Origin: Pannonibacter indicus
GTDB taxonomy: Bacteria > Pseudomonadota > Alphaproteobacteria > Rhizobiales > Stappiaceae
Assembly (NCBI RefSeq): GCF_001418225.1
Contig: NZ_LIPT01000002.1
Location: 124,001-188,000 of the forward strand
DNA length: 64,000 bases
Reading direction: 5' to 3'
The position numbers were made by a program, and so were the translations under genes. This document shows, piece after piece, positions 25,579-34,792 of this stretch. Below the pieces are notes generated by a model. That model saw only the letters and a program-made list of their open reading frames with translations, had not been told where the DNA came from and made no database searches. Each line of letters opens with the position of its first letter. The stretch's first letter is position 1.

Positions 25579-28500
25579 GCGGGCCGCAGATCCCCCTTGC
25601 AACGCTTCAGCGGCAGGACCTTGCCTCCCGGCCTCACGCCTCGGCCTGGGTGAGCGCCAATGCGGGCTCGGGCAAGACTTTTGTTCTCTCCCGCCGGGTG
25701 GTGCGCCAGCTGCTGGATGGCACCGATCCCTCGCGCATTCTTTGCCTCACCTTCACCAAGGCGGCCGCTGCCGAGATGGCAACCCGTGTGTTCAAGATCC
25801 TCGGCCAGTGGATCGCCTTGAGCGATGATGATCTGGCAAAGGAAATTGCCGCCATCGACGGAACGCCCCCGTCCCGCGCACGGCTTGCCGGGGCGCGGCG
25901 GCTGTTTGCGCAGGCGCTGGAAACGCCGGGCGGGCTGAAGATCCAGACCATCCACGCCTTCTGCGAGGCGCTGCTGCACCAGTTTCCGCTGGAAGCCAAT
26001 GTGGCCGGGCATTTCTCCGTGCTGGACGACCGGCTGGCGGCGGAGCTGATGGCCGAGGCCCGCGCCTTCGTGCTGCATGCCGCAGAGACCGAGCCGGAAA
26101 GCCCGCTGGGCGCAGCACTGCAACGGCTGATCGGCCTGATGCCGGACGCGGCTGTCGAGGAGGTTCTGGCCGAGGCCATCAACCGGCGCGATGCCTTGCG
26201 CAACTGGATCGTCAGCGCCGGAGATCTGGACGCGGCACTCGAAAACCTTGCGCGGGATTTCGGGCTGGAGCCGGGCGCAAGTCTTGAGGCGCTGGACGAA
26301 GAGCTTCTGGAAGGCCGCCTCATCCGCGATCCGCTGGCCGTTGCCGAAGCGCTGCGGCTGGGCACCAAGGCCGACGGTGAGAAGGCGGACCTTCTGGCTG
26401 CTGCCGCCGAAGGACTGAAGCCCGGCGGCGATCCCGCCACCTTCCGTCACAACTGGCTGCGGGCATTCTTCACGCAGGCCATGGAACCGGCCAAGCGCCT
26501 GTGCACGGCCGGCATCATCAAACAGTTTCCGAAAGTGGCAGAGGACATGCAGGCCGAACAGGCCCGGCTTGTGGCCCTGCTGGAGAAACGCCGCGCCATC
26601 GTCACGCTGGAAGGCACGGCTGCGATCTTCCGCCTCGCCGATGGCGTCATCGGCCATTACGAGGCGGGCAAGGCCCGGCGCGGGGTGCTGGATTTCGAAG
26701 ACCTCGTGGTGCGCGCCGCCAATCTTCTGGCCAACAGCGATGCGGCCCAGTGGGTGCAGTTCAAGCTGGATCAGGGACTGGACCACATTCTGGTGGACGA
26801 GGCACAGGACACGAGCCCCCGGCAGTGGCAGGTGATCCGCTCGCTGGCGGAAGAGTTCTTCTCCGGCGAGGGCGCAAGACGCGGCCCGCGCACCATCTTC
26901 GCCGTGGGTGACGAGAAGCAGTCGATCTATTCCTTTCAAGGCGCCGTGCCCGCCTATTTCGACGAGATGCGCCGCTATTTCGACAAGCGCGCCGCGCAGG
27001 CGGACCAGCCGTTCCATCCGGTGGAGCTGCAGCTTTCCTTCCGCTCGACGCCTGATGTGCTGGGCGCGGTGGACCGGGTGTTCCTGCCCGCCGAAGCCCA
27101 TGCCGGCCTGTCGCAGGAAGTGAAGCCCCCGGTGCATGAAGCGATCCGCCGCGATCCCGGGCTCGTTGAAATCTGGCCGCTGGAAGAGCCGCTGGAGAGC
27201 GAGGAGCCGGAGGACTGGACCTTGCCGGTGGATCATCTTGGCACCGGTTCGCCCATGCTGCGGGTGGCCAGGCGCATTGCCGCCACCTTGCGCCGGTGGA
27301 TGGACGAGGGCACCGCAGGGCCCGGCGACGTGATGATCCTGGTGCGCAAGCGCGGCCCCTTCGTGGAAGCGCTGAACCGGGAAATGAAGCGGCTGGGCGT
27401 GCCTGCAGCGGGCAGTGACCGGCTGGTGCTGACCGAGCATATCGCGGTGATGGATCTGGTTGCCCTTGGCCGCTTCATGCTGCTGCCGGAAGACGACCTG
27501 TCGCTGGCCGCCGTGCTGAAAAGCCCGCTGTTCGGCCTGGATGACGATGCACTGCTGGAAATTGCCCGCGATCCGGTGGAGCGGCTCCGCCCCGGCACCC
27601 TATGGCAGGGGCTCTTGAAAAAGGCGCAGGAGGGCGACCGCTGGGACCATGTGCGCCAGCAGCTGGAAGCATGGCGCGCGCGAGCCGACTTCATGCCGCC
27701 CTTCGAATTCTACGCAAGGCTTCTGTCCGTCGATGGCGGGCGGCGGGCCTTCCGCGGCCGCATGGGACCTGAAGTGGATGACGTGCTGGACGAGTTTCTG
27801 GCGCTGGCCATGGGCTATGAGCAGACCGGCATTCCCGGCCTTGAAGGCTTCCTTGCCTGGCTCGCCGCGGCCCCCACCGAGATCAAGCGCGAGCTGACCA
27901 ATGCCGCCGGGCTGGTGCGCATCATGACGGTGCATGGCTCCAAGGGGCTGGAGGCACCGATCGTCATTCTGGTCGACCCATGCAACGCCCCCGTCAGCAG
28001 CCATCACGACCCGTCCTTCCTGCCTTTCAAACCAAAGGATGACGCAGAACAGGCCCCCGCATTGGTGTGGCTGCCGGTGAAGGCAGAGCGCATGAGCTGG
28101 CAAACTGAGGCCATCGAAAAATTCCGCGCCAGTGCCGCCGAGGAATACAGGCGCCTGCTTTATGTCGCCATGACCCGCGCCGAGGACCGGCTGATCATCT
28201 GCGGCTGGCAGCCTGCCAAAGGCCCCAAAGAAGGCTGCTGGTATGAGCTGGCTGCCAGCGCGCTGAAGCCGGAAGCCGAGGAAGTCACCGCCCCCGATGG
28301 AACTGTCACCGCATGGTTGTGGCGCAAGCCCGGCACGGATCCGGCAGCTCCCTTGAGGACACACGGCGCCCACGCTGAGCCGGAAGCAAAGAAACCTGCC
28401 GTCCCTGTGCCGGAGTGGCTGACCCGCCCGGTGACTCCGCCCGCCCGCATGCCCCGGCTTCAGCCCTCCCGCGTGTTTGACGCGATGGAGATGAAGGAGG

Positions 28501-29093
28501 GCATCGAGGCGCCGGACGGGCTTTCGGCGCTGGAAGCACACCGGCAGGCGGAAGCCTATCCACTGGAGCGCGGCCGCCTCATGCACCGGCTGCTGGAATT
28601 GCTGCCGGATCTGCCGGAGGCGGAACGCGCTGCCGCCGGGCGGCGCTTTGTCGCAACCTCCCTGCCCGCCCGTTTTGCATCCCGCAAGGACGAGCTGCTG
28701 GACGAGGTAATGGCCATTCTGGAAGACCCGGATCTTGCCCCCCTCTTTGCCCCTGGCGGGCGGGCGGAGGTGCCCATCTCCGGCCATATGGTGACGGCAG
28801 ACGGAGTGACAGCTTTCGTCTCCGGCCAGATTGACCGGCTGGTGGTGAGCCCGGACGAGGTGCTGATTGCCGACTACAAGACAAACCGGCACGTGCCGGC
28901 GGACCCCGCCGGCATCCCGCCGGACTATCTGGCCCAGCTTGCCGTCTACCGGCGGCTGGTTTCGGACATCTATCCGGACCGCAAGGTGAGGGCGGCACTG
29001 CTGTGGACCAGCGCGCCGAAGCTGATGATGGCCCCCGAAGATGCGCTGGACACAGTGCTCGCCAGCCTCAAGAGCACGGGCAAGATCGCTTGA
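25575..29093 (+). CDS. addA: Double-strand break repair helicase AddA
   Basis: ATP-dependent UvrD/Rep-type helicase and nuclease, 1172 residues. Helicase motif I is SANAGSGKTFVLSRR and motif Ia LCLTFTKAAAAEMATRV. Motif II is DHILVDEAQDTSP, motif III FAVGDEKQSIYSFQGA and motif VI RRLLYVAMTRAEDRL. The C-terminal RecB-like nuclease has GQIDRLVVSPDEVLIADYKT. The ATG overlapping the addB stop is chosen as start; it gives MSGPQIPLATLQ, the usual beginning. Confidence 0.96.
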   Translation: MSGPQIPLATLQRQDLASRPHASAWVSANAGSGKTFVLSRRVVRQLLDGTDPSRILCLTFTKAAAAEMATRVFKILGQWIALSDDDLAKEIAAIDGTPPSRARLAGARRLFAQALETPGGLKIQTIHAFCEALLHQFPLEANVAGHFSVLDDRLAAELMAEARAFVLHAAETEPESPLGAALQRLIGLMPDAAVEEVLAEAINRRDALRNWIVSAGDLDAALENLARDFGLEPGASLEALDEELLEGRLIRDPLAVAEALRLGTKADGEKADLLAAAAEGLKPGGDPATFRHNWLRAFFTQAMEPAKRLCTAGIIKQFPKVAEDMQAEQARLVALLEKRRAIVTLEGTAAIFRLADGVIGHYEAGKARRGVLDFEDLVVRAANLLANSDAAQWVQFKLDQGLDHILVDEAQDTSPRQWQVIRSLAEEFFSGEGARRGPRTIFAVGDEKQSIYSFQGAVPAYFDEMRRYFDKRAAQADQPFHPVELQLSFRSTPDVLGAVDRVFLPAEAHAGLSQEVKPPVHEAIRRDPGLVEIWPLEEPLESEEPEDWTLPVDHLGTGSPMLRVARRIAATLRRWMDEGTAGPGDVMILVRKRGPFVEALNREMKRLGVPAAGSDRLVLTEHIAVMDLVALGRFMLLPEDDLSLAAVLKSPLFGLDDDALLEIARDPVERLRPGTLWQGLLKKAQEGDRWDHVRQQLEAWRARADFMPPFEFYARLLSVDGGRRAFRGRMGPEVDDVLDEFLALAMGYEQTGIPGLEGFLAWLAAAPTEIKRELTNAAGLVRIMTVHGSKGLEAPIVILVDPCNAPVSSHHDPSFLPFKPKDDAEQAPALVWLPVKAERMSWQTEAIEKFRASAAEEYRRLLYVAMTRAEDRLIICGWQPAKGPKEGCWYELAASALKPEAEEVTAPDGTVTAWLWRKPGTDPAAPLRTHGAHAEPEAKKPAVPVPEWLTRPVTPPARMPRLQPSRVFDAMEMKEGIEAPDGLSALEAHRQAEAYPLERGRLMHRLLELLPDLPEAERAAAGRRFVATSLPARFASRKDELLDEVMAILEDPDLAPLFAPGGRAEVPISGHMVTADGVTAFVSGQIDRLVVSPDEVLIADYKTNRHVPADPAGIPPDYLAQLAVYRRLVSDIYPDRKVRAALLWTSAPKLMMAPEDALDTVLASLKSTGKIA

Positions 29094-29222
29094 AGGCCCG
29101 TTGCTTGAGCGGCGGGATTACTTGACGGGACGGGTCCGCCTTCCTACGTTCGGGACAACGCAACAAGGTGAGTCCATGAAGCCGGGTGCTTCAGGGGGGC
29201 ACCGCATGGAAAGTGAACGCAA

Positions 29223-29543
29223 ATGGCTACCACCGCAGTCACCGACGCCAGCTTTGATGCCGACGTCCTCAAGTCGTCCGAGCCGGTCGTGGTTGATTTC
29301 TGGGCCGAGTGGTGCGGCCCGTGCAAGATGATTGCCCCGGCTCTGGAGGAAATTTCCGAAGAGCTGGCCGGCCAGGTGAAGATCGCCAAGATCAACATCG
29401 ACGAGAACCAGGCCATGGCCGTCAAGTATGGCGTCCGGTCCATTCCGATGCTCGTCATGTTCAAGGACGGCGAGCCGATGGCTGTTCAGGTCGGCGCTGC
29501 TCCCAAGAGCAAGCTGTCCGACTGGATCAAGAGCGCGCTCTGA
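29223..29543 (+). CDS. trxA: Thioredoxin 1
   Basis: Small cytoplasmic disulfide reductase, 106 residues. The active site WCGPCKM has C31 and C34, and the cis-proline loop is RSIPMLVMF. It lies 130 bases after addA, the frequent addBA-trxA order in rhizobia. A large stem-loop follows the stop codon. Confidence 0.97.
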   Translation: MATTAVTDASFDADVLKSSEPVVVDFWAEWCGPCKMIAPALEEISEELAGQVKIAKINIDENQAMAVKYGVRSIPMLVMFKDGEPMAVQVGAAPKSKLSDWIKSAL

Positions 29544-29557
29544 TCCCCCACCTCTTT

Positions 29558-29607
29558 ATTCCCGCCGCCTGCCCCTGCTCGCAGAGGTTGGCAGCAGCGG
29601 CGGGAAT
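29558..29607 (+). other. Large stem-loop after trxA
   Basis: ATTCCCGCCGC pairs with GCGGCGGGAAT, and the inner CTGCC pairs with GGCAG, giving about 16 base pairs with a two-base bulge. No T run follows, so it is a weak terminator candidate or an mRNA 3' stabiliser. Confidence 0.55.
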
Positions 29608-29741
29608 GGATAAAGACAGCCGCAGGCCGCCTCCAGTCACGGGCAAGCAACAGGTGAAAGTTTCCCTTGCGGAAATACCGCCTGCCCGACGGTTGAACGG
29701 CCTGCGTTTTCATATTCGCAGACCCAATTGATGGAACCCAG

Positions 29742-30347
29742 ATGACCGACGAGAACAAGACCCCCGAAGCGGAGAACGAAGCAGCCGCTGCGCCCGAGGC
29801 CGGGACCACCGTCGATCCCATTGAGGCTCTCCAGGCGGAGAACGCGGAGCTGAAGGACCGTGCGCTGCGCGTCATGGCCGAGATGGAAAACCTGCGCCGC
29901 CGCACGGAAAAGGAAATCAAGGACACCCGCCTCTATGCCGTGACCGGTTTTGCCCGCGATATCCTGACCGTCTCCGACAACCTGCGCCGCGCGCTGGATG
30001 CCCTGCCTGCTGACGCCCGCGAGAGCGCCGATGCCGGGCTGACCGCGCTGATCGAAGGCGTGGAAATGACCGAACGCGAGCTGCTGAACCAGCTCGACAA
30101 GCACGGCGTCAAGAAACTGGACCCGGCAGGCCAGAAGTTTGACCCGAACTTCCATCAGGCCATGTTCGAAGTTCCCAACACCGAAGTGCCGAACAACACC
30201 GTCGTGCAGGTGGTGCAGGCCGGTTACGTCATCGGCGACCGCGTGCTGCGTCCGGCCCTCGTTGGCGTGTCCAAGGGCGGCCCCAAGGAAGCCCCGCAGG
30301 CAGGCCAGACTGGTGGCCAGACCGGCGGCGTCGACACCACGGCCTGA
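29742..30347 (+). CDS. grpE: Nucleotide exchange factor GrpE
   Basis: Releases ADP from DnaK. It has 201 residues: an acidic, Ala-rich disordered start, a long coiled coil ([20 protein letters not shown] and onward), and the C-terminal beta domain with [20 protein letters not shown] and [19 protein letters not shown], the PROSITE-type signature. The Gly/Gln-rich tail is low complexity. No hrcA or dnaK is adjacent. No clear heat-shock promoter was identified in the 198-base gap upstream. Confidence 0.96.
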   Translation: MTDENKTPEAENEAAAAPEAGTTVDPIEALQAENAELKDRALRVMAEMENLRRRTEKEIKDTRLYAVTGFARDILTVSDNLRRALDALPADARESADAGLTALIEGVEMTERELLNQLDKHGVKKLDPAGQKFDPNFHQAMFEVPNTEVPNNTVVQVVQAGYVIGDRVLRPALVGVSKGGPKEAPQAGQTGGQTGGVDTTA

Positions 30348-30375
30348 TCCCCAGACACACGCGCAACCTTATCAG

Positions 30376-30410
30376 GAGGCGGCACCCGGCAGGGGCCGCC
30401 TCTTTCGCTT
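30376..30410 (+). terminator. Terminator after grpE
   Basis: GAGGCGGC and GCCGCCTC pair around an 11-base loop, followed by TTTCGCTTT. Confidence 0.75.
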
Positions 30411-30443
30411 TGGCGCTGCCCTTGGCCACGGTAAACTCACACG

Positions 30444-31391
30444 ATGAGCGACACTGATTCCCTGCTGGTCACCGCAACACCGGAGCTGAACGCCCGCGTT
30501 GGAGCATGGCTGGATCATCTGGGCGATGAGCGGCGCCTCGCGGACAAGACGCTGGTTGCCTATGAGCGCGACTTGCGCCAGTTCCTGCGGTTTCTGACAG
30601 GTCATCTGGGCGGGGTTCCGGATCTCAAGGACGTGCAGGATTTGAAGCCAGCCGACTTCCGCGCCTTCATGGCCCGGCGCCGCACCGGCGGGACGGGCAG
30701 CCGCTCGCTGGCGCGGGGCCTGGCCGGCATCCGGTCTTTTCTCGGCTTTCTGGAACGCAAGGGCGAGGTGAATGCTGCGGCAGCCGGTGCCGTTCGTGCG
30801 CCGCGCCAGCCCCGGTCCCTGCCCAAGCCCCTGTCCGCACCTGACGCAACAGCAGTTGCCTCCGGTGACCTGGCCATGGAAAGCGAGGCCTGGATCGGGG
30901 CACGCAATGCCGCGGTGCTGACGCTGCTTTATGGCTGTGGCCTGCGTATTTCCGAGGCCCTGTCGATCACCGGGCGCAATGCGCCGCGCACCGGCACGCG
31001 CAGCCTTCGCATCATGGGCAAGGGTGGCAAGGAGCGGGTGGTGCCGGTGCTGCCCGTCGTCTGCGAGGCGGTGGAGGCCTATCTCAAGCTTTGCCCCTAC
31101 ACGCCGGAGCCCGACGGGCCGCTGTTCTTTGGCGCACGCGGCGGGCCGCTCAATCCGCGTCTCATCCAGCTTGCCATGGCCAAGCTGCGTGGAGCACTCG
31201 GCCTGCCGGACAGCGCCACGCCGCATGCCCTGCGTCATTCCTTCGCGACCCACCTTCTGGCCGGGGGCGGGGACCTGCGTACAATTCAAGAGCTTCTGGG
31301 CCACGCAAGCCTTTCCACCACCCAGATTTATACGGAAGTGGATGCGGCACGGCTGCTGGAGGCCTATGACAAGGCTCACCCGCGAAAATAA
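30444..31391 (+). CDS. xerC: Site-specific tyrosine recombinase XerC
   Basis: Resolves chromosome dimers at dif with XerD. The 315-residue protein has the N-terminal SAM-like core-binding domain (VAYERDLRQFLRFLTGHLGG) and a catalytic domain with the Arg in GCGLRISEAL, Lys in GKGGKERVVPV, HxxR in HALRHSFATHLL, and His and nucleophile Tyr in LLGHASLSTTQIYTEV. All catalytic residues are present. Position and length suggest XerC rather than XerD, but the two are hard to separate by eye. There is no sign of an integrase role. Confidence 0.88.
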   Translation: MSDTDSLLVTATPELNARVGAWLDHLGDERRLADKTLVAYERDLRQFLRFLTGHLGGVPDLKDVQDLKPADFRAFMARRRTGGTGSRSLARGLAGIRSFLGFLERKGEVNAAAAGAVRAPRQPRSLPKPLSAPDATAVASGDLAMESEAWIGARNAAVLTLLYGCGLRISEALSITGRNAPRTGTRSLRIMGKGGKERVVPVLPVVCEAVEAYLKLCPYTPEPDGPLFFGARGGPLNPRLIQLAMAKLRGALGLPDSATPHALRHSFATHLLAGGGDLRTIQELLGHASLSTTQIYTEVDAARLLEAYDKAHPRK

Positions 31392-31576
31392 AATAAAAGA
31401 ATGCCTTGCATAAGCCTCATTCTCCCGTCACAGTAAGCCATCGTCTTTTTGGGCCAGACTTGGCTGTTTGCGGTGTCAACGATATCGACCCGCCAAATCT
31501 TTCTTCGAAAATCCGGCGATGTATCGACGCCTGTCCTGCGGGATGGGTATGACTCTTTTTGCAAGGTACTATCATC

Positions 31577-31783
31577 ATGAAAACTGGAACCGTAAAGTTC
31601 TTCAACACCCAGAAGGGCTTCGGCTTCATCCAGCCGGATAACGGCGAGCGCGATGTGTTCGTTCACATCAGTGCCGTCGAGCGTTCTGGCATCGGCCACC
31701 TCAATGAAGGTCAGAAGGTCAGCTTCGAGCTGGAAACCGACCGTCAGGGCCGCAGCGCCGCTGCCAACCTGCAGATCGCCTGA
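31577..31783 (+). CDS. Cold-shock domain protein (CspA family)
   Basis: A 68-residue single-stranded nucleic-acid binder with the RNA-binding motifs KGFGFIQP and DVFVHIS. The start is the ATG giving [16 protein letters not shown], the universal beginning; AAGGTACTATCATC provides the ribosome binding site. The 185-base gap upstream probably includes a long untranslated leader, typical of cold-shock genes, but its structure cannot be judged by eye. Confidence 0.95.
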   Translation: MKTGTVKFFNTQKGFGFIQPDNGERDVFVHISAVERSGIGHLNEGQKVSFELETDRQGRSAAANLQIA

Positions 31784-32207
31784 TTTCAGGCGGAAGCCCC
31801 CCCCTGCGCCAGCCTGAAAGGGCACGGCAGCAGACCTGCTTCCTCTGCACGTGACAAGGATCGGGCATCCATGGGGTGCCCGTTTCTGCATTCAGCGTGG
31901 TGCCAGCCTGTATCTGCGGCGTTTCTGTTGACCGGCAGCTCTGCCCAAATGGGGACTGTCCGGGCCAAGGAAACCTTCCCCGCAGTTCAGCAGACAGCGC
32001 GGAACGCCATGTATCGGCCCCGGAAAAGCCGGTCAGAACTGGCGCGCCGCAAAGAAAGTTCGGGCTCGCAGCATTTTTTTGCGCCCAAGGGGGTGCAATT
32101 TGCGCGGAACCTGTTAGGTTGCGCCACTTCTCGTGCCATATGGCTTTAGGTCTAACCCCTGCTGCCCTCACATGAGTGCTGCGGCGCAGGCAACGTCAGG
32201 ATTTACC
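31784..32207 (+). other. Gap between the csp gene and rpsU
   Basis: This 424-base stretch has no convincing gene. It contains the hairpin TTTCAGGC...GCCTGAAA (31784-31819) right after the csp stop, a terminator at 31862-31885, and near 32100 a TTGCGC...TTAGGT sequence that may be the rpsU promoter. The open frames seen here have no family resemblance and no good ribosome binding site. Confidence 0.5.
31862..31885 (+). terminator. Terminator after the cold-shock gene
   Basis: CGGGCA and TGCCCG pair, with additional inner pairs, and are followed by TTTCTG. Confidence 0.6.
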
Positions 32208-32453
32208 TTGCAGGTACTCGTTCGCGACAACAACATCGAGCAGGCGCTCCGCGTCCTGAAGAAGAAGCTGCAGCGCGAGGGCGTGCTGCGTGAGATGAAG
32301 GCGCGCCGCTCCTTCGAAAAGCCGTCCGAAAAGCGCGTCCGTGAAAAGGCCGAAGCTGTTCGCCGCGCCCGCAAGGCTGCGCGCAAGCTCGCCCAGCGCG
32401 AAGGCCTGATCGCAGGTCCGAAGCGCAAGGCCGCCGCAGGTCCGCGCCGCTAA
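32208..32453 (+). CDS. rpsU: 30S ribosomal protein bS21
   Basis: Small-subunit protein needed for initiation, 81 residues from a TTG start. The family starts MQVLVRDNN, which here corresponds to TTG at 32208, with AGGA seven bases upstream. An in-frame ATG at 32172 would add 12 residues not seen in homologues. The conserved body [20 protein letters not shown] is present, followed by the basic C-terminal tail typical of alphaproteobacteria. Confidence 0.9.
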   Translation: MQVLVRDNNIEQALRVLKKKLQREGVLREMKARRSFEKPSEKRVREKAEAVRRARKAARKLAQREGLIAGPKRKAAAGPRR

Positions 32454-32532
32454 TTGCCGGTCTGCCGGATGGAAGCATCTGGCAGGGCGTCTCCGGACAG
32501 CCGGATGAAAAGACCCCTGACTGACACGGGAT

Positions 32533-32558
32533 ACCCCTGTTGCCAGCGGGGGTTTTTC
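32533..32558 (+). terminator. Terminator after rpsU
   Basis: ACCCCTG pairs with CGGGGGT (one G-T pair), followed by TTTTCTTTT. Confidence 0.75.
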
Positions 32559-32646
32559 TTTTGCCCGTCACACCCTGTGCCCCTTCCTGCCAATCCGTTA
32601 ACGCAACGTTAATGCGCAGGCTGCAGGCTGAGGACAGGAGGACGTG

Positions 32647-33078
32647 ATGTTCAACGCTGGCCTTGCCGCCCTGGCGCTCATGACCGGTCTTTTCATCCTG
32701 CCCGTTGTGCCCGCCACAGCACAGGAGCAGCGCAGCTATTGCCCGATTCCCGAACATGGAACCTGGGTCACCCGTGGCGCAAAGCCCAGGGAGCTGACGC
32801 AGATCGAGGTCACCAGCCGCTGCGAGGACGGCCGTGTGTTCATTCGCGCGCGCGCCTTCACCTCCTGCATCCCCCGCGACTGCAAATGGGGCTGGACCGA
32901 GGCCTTCTACAGGGCGGATGGCAGCCTGAGAGTGGAACTCAAGGGCTTTTATGGCATGCGCATCATCGATATGCGCATGTTCGGGGACCAGCGGATGGAA
33001 GCAACCGTGATTGCCGATCCTCATGATCCGCGTCTCGTGGAGACGATCACCACCCATATTCTGACACGCCGCAGATAG
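32647..33078 (+). CDS. Small secreted protein of unknown function
   Basis: A 143-residue protein with a clear signal peptide (hydrophobic core LAALALMTGLFILPVV, likely cleavage after ATAQ), so it is exported to the periplasm. The mature part has cysteines in YCPIP, SRCEDG and SCIPRDCKWGW that could form disulfides. AGGAGG five bases before the ATG fixes the start; a GTG three bases earlier is too close. No family is recognised. It lies between rpsU and merR, both on the same strand. Confidence 0.7.
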   Translation: MFNAGLAALALMTGLFILPVVPATAQEQRSYCPIPEHGTWVTRGAKPRELTQIEVTSRCEDGRVFIRARAFTSCIPRDCKWGWTEAFYRADGSLRVELKGFYGMRIIDMRMFGDQRMEATVIADPHDPRLVETITTHILTRRR

Positions 33079-33090
33079 GCAGCCAGCCTC

Positions 33091-33119
33091 TTGCGAAGGT
33101 TCCGGGGGCTTCCTAGACT
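33091..33119 (+). promoter_or_regulatory. Promoter upstream of the MerR-type gene
   Basis: TTGCGA and TAGACT are separated by 17 bases, 33 bases before the merR-type start. The spacer includes the partial dyad GAAG...CTTC. The 17-base spacing is that of an ordinary sigma-70 promoter, whereas classical MerR target promoters have 19-20. Confidence 0.45.
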
Positions 33120-33151
33120 TCTCCTTGCAAGCGCAAGAGGGGAGAGCGGCA

Positions 33152-33571
33152 ATGGACTTTTCGATTGGCGATCTGGCACGGCTGAGCGGCGTCAAGGTAC
33201 CGACCATCCGCTATTATGAGCAGGCAGGCCTGCTGCCGCCGCCGGTGCGCACGGAAGGCAACCAGCGCCGCTTTGGCCAGCCGGATCTGGAGCGGCTGCA
33301 ATTCATCCGCCATGCCCGCGATCTCGGCCTGCCGATGGAGGCCATCCGCGACCTGCTGGAGCTGAGCGCCCACCCGGAAGCCCCCTGCAACCGCGCCGAC
33401 GAGATCGCCGCGACCCAGCTCAAGGCCGTGCAGGACAAGATTGCCCGTCTGAAGCGGCTTGAATCCGAACTCAAGCGCATCGTCGCCGCCTGTGGACATG
33501 ATCATGTGGTAGCCGACTGTCAGGTGCTGCGTGCGCTTGGCAATCACGCCCTTTGCGCCGGCGACCACTGA
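33152..33571 (+). CDS. MerR-family regulator with ZntR/CadR-like metal-ligand pattern
   Basis: A 139-residue MerR protein: helix-turn-helix and wing (MDFSIGDLARLSGVKVPTIR), then a dimerisation helix and a C-terminal loop. C79, C114, H116, H118 and C123 lie where ZntR/CadR-type proteins have their zinc or cadmium ligands (C79, C114, C115, H119, C124 in ZntR), so a divalent soft metal is the likely signal. The start MDFSIGDL follows GGGGAGAG. No efflux pump is adjacent, so the target gene is elsewhere or the protein controls itself. Confidence 0.85.
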   Translation: MDFSIGDLARLSGVKVPTIRYYEQAGLLPPPVRTEGNQRRFGQPDLERLQFIRHARDLGLPMEAIRDLLELSAHPEAPCNRADEIAATQLKAVQDKIARLKRLESELKRIVAACGHDHVVADCQVLRALGNHALCAGDH

Positions 33572-33695
33572 TCAGAAGCGGCGCCCCGGCGCCAGGCTCA
33601 ACCAGCACGATACATGAAGTTGCATTTCTTTTAGGCAAGAGCCGTTCTGGGCCTGAAAAGCCATCGACAGCGGCAGAAACTTCATCTAGCACTCG

Positions 33696-33711
33696 GATTA
33701 ATCGATTAATC
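33696..33711. promoter_or_regulatory. Palindromic operator before the lacI-type gene
   Basis: GATTAATCGATTAATC is a perfect 16-bp palindrome, 14 bases before the regulator start codon. Its centre TTAATCGATTAA is identical to the pckA palindrome at 10084-10097. The position suggests autoregulation of the purine-type operon by its LacI-family regulator. Confidence 0.75.
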
Positions 33712-33724
33712 AGGTGCTCACAGG

Positions 33725-34792
33725 ATGAACGCCCCCCGGTCACGGCCAAACCTCACCCAGATTGCCGCGCTGCTGGATGTCTCCGCAGCGACGGTGTCGA
33801 ATGCGCTGTCCGGCAAGGGCCGCGTTTCGGCTGAACTGGCAGAGCGGATCCGGACGAAGGCGGCCGAACTCGGCTATATGCCCAGCCAGGCGGGACGGGC
33901 ACTGCGCACCGGCCGGTCGAAGGTTCTGGGCCTCGTACTGCCGGATATCGCCAATCCCCTGTTCCCGCAGATCGCACAGGCCATCGAACATGCGGCCGCA
34001 GCTGCCGGCTATGGCGTGCTCATCGCCGACTCGCGCGGTGATGCGGCCATGCAGACGCAAGCGATCACCCGCCTTCAAGACCGGGGCGTGGACGGCATCA
34101 TCATCGTGCCACGCCGCGGCACGCGGATCATCAGCACCGGCAGCCCGGTTGCGGTGATCGACAGCCCCTCCACCCCCGGCAACACGGTTTCAGCCGACCA
34201 CTGGCAGGGCGGTGCGCTGGCCGGCGCCCATCTTGCAGCCCTCGGCCACAGGGACGTGGTGATCATCGGCAGCAATCCGGCCTCCAACGTGCAGAACGAC
34301 CGGGTGGGCGGCATCCGCTCCGCCCTCGGGCCGGACCGGCGGGTGGAGGTGCTGTGGACCGAACCGCATGAAGCCCTGCATGGACCGGGTGCAAGCCTTG
34401 GGCTCGCGGCCCGTGTGGCGGAAGGCTTCACCGCCTTTGCCGCCCTCTCCGATCTTCAGGCCCTGCGCGCCCTCACCGAACTGCAGCAGGCAGGGCTGCG
34501 CGTGCCGCAGGACGCCAGCCTTACCGGCTTTGACGATCTCATCTGGTCCTCCGCCATCACGCCGGCCATCACCAGCGTGCGGATGGACATGCCCGCCATT
34601 GCGGAAGAGGCGATCCAGGCCCTCCTCCGCCTCATCGAAAGCCAGGACACGGGGACTGCTCCGCGCGACCCGGGCATTGCCCGCGCCAGCCGCCCCAGCG
34701 TGCCCATGAGCCTGGTGGTCCGCCAGACCTGCGGCCCATCCCCCCGCATAACCGCAGAACAACAACAGAGACCAGCAGGAGACAACCAATGA
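33725..34792 (+). CDS. LacI-family transcriptional regulator
   Basis: A 355-residue repressor-type protein. The N-terminal helix-turn-helix LTQIAALLDVSAATVSNALS is followed by the hinge helix and a periplasmic-binding-protein-like effector domain (VLGLVLPDIANPLFPQIAQA). It is the first gene of the operon, directly behind a perfect palindrome, and its stop overlaps the substrate-binding protein gene by four bases. The effector is probably a nucleoside, base or related compound handled by the operon; this is inference from neighbours. Confidence 0.92.
   Translation: MNAPRSRPNLTQIAALLDVSAATVSNALSGKGRVSAELAERIRTKAAELGYMPSQAGRALRTGRSKVLGLVLPDIANPLFPQIAQAIEHAAAAAGYGVLIADSRGDAAMQTQAITRLQDRGVDGIIIVPRRGTRIISTGSPVAVIDSPSTPGNTVSADHWQGGALAGAHLAALGHRDVVIIGSNPASNVQNDRVGGIRSALGPDRRVEVLWTEPHEALHGPGASLGLAARVAEGFTAFAALSDLQALRALTELQQAGLRVPQDASLTGFDDLIWSSAITPAITSVRMDMPAIAEEAIQALLRLIESQDTGTAPRDPGIARASRPSVPMSLVVRQTCGPSPRITAEQQQRPAGDNQ

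Noticed and set aside
30444-31391. Tyrosine recombinase as a mobile-element integrase
   Set aside because: It has the length and motifs of chromosomal XerC, no attachment repeats or cargo genes, and lies among housekeeping genes.
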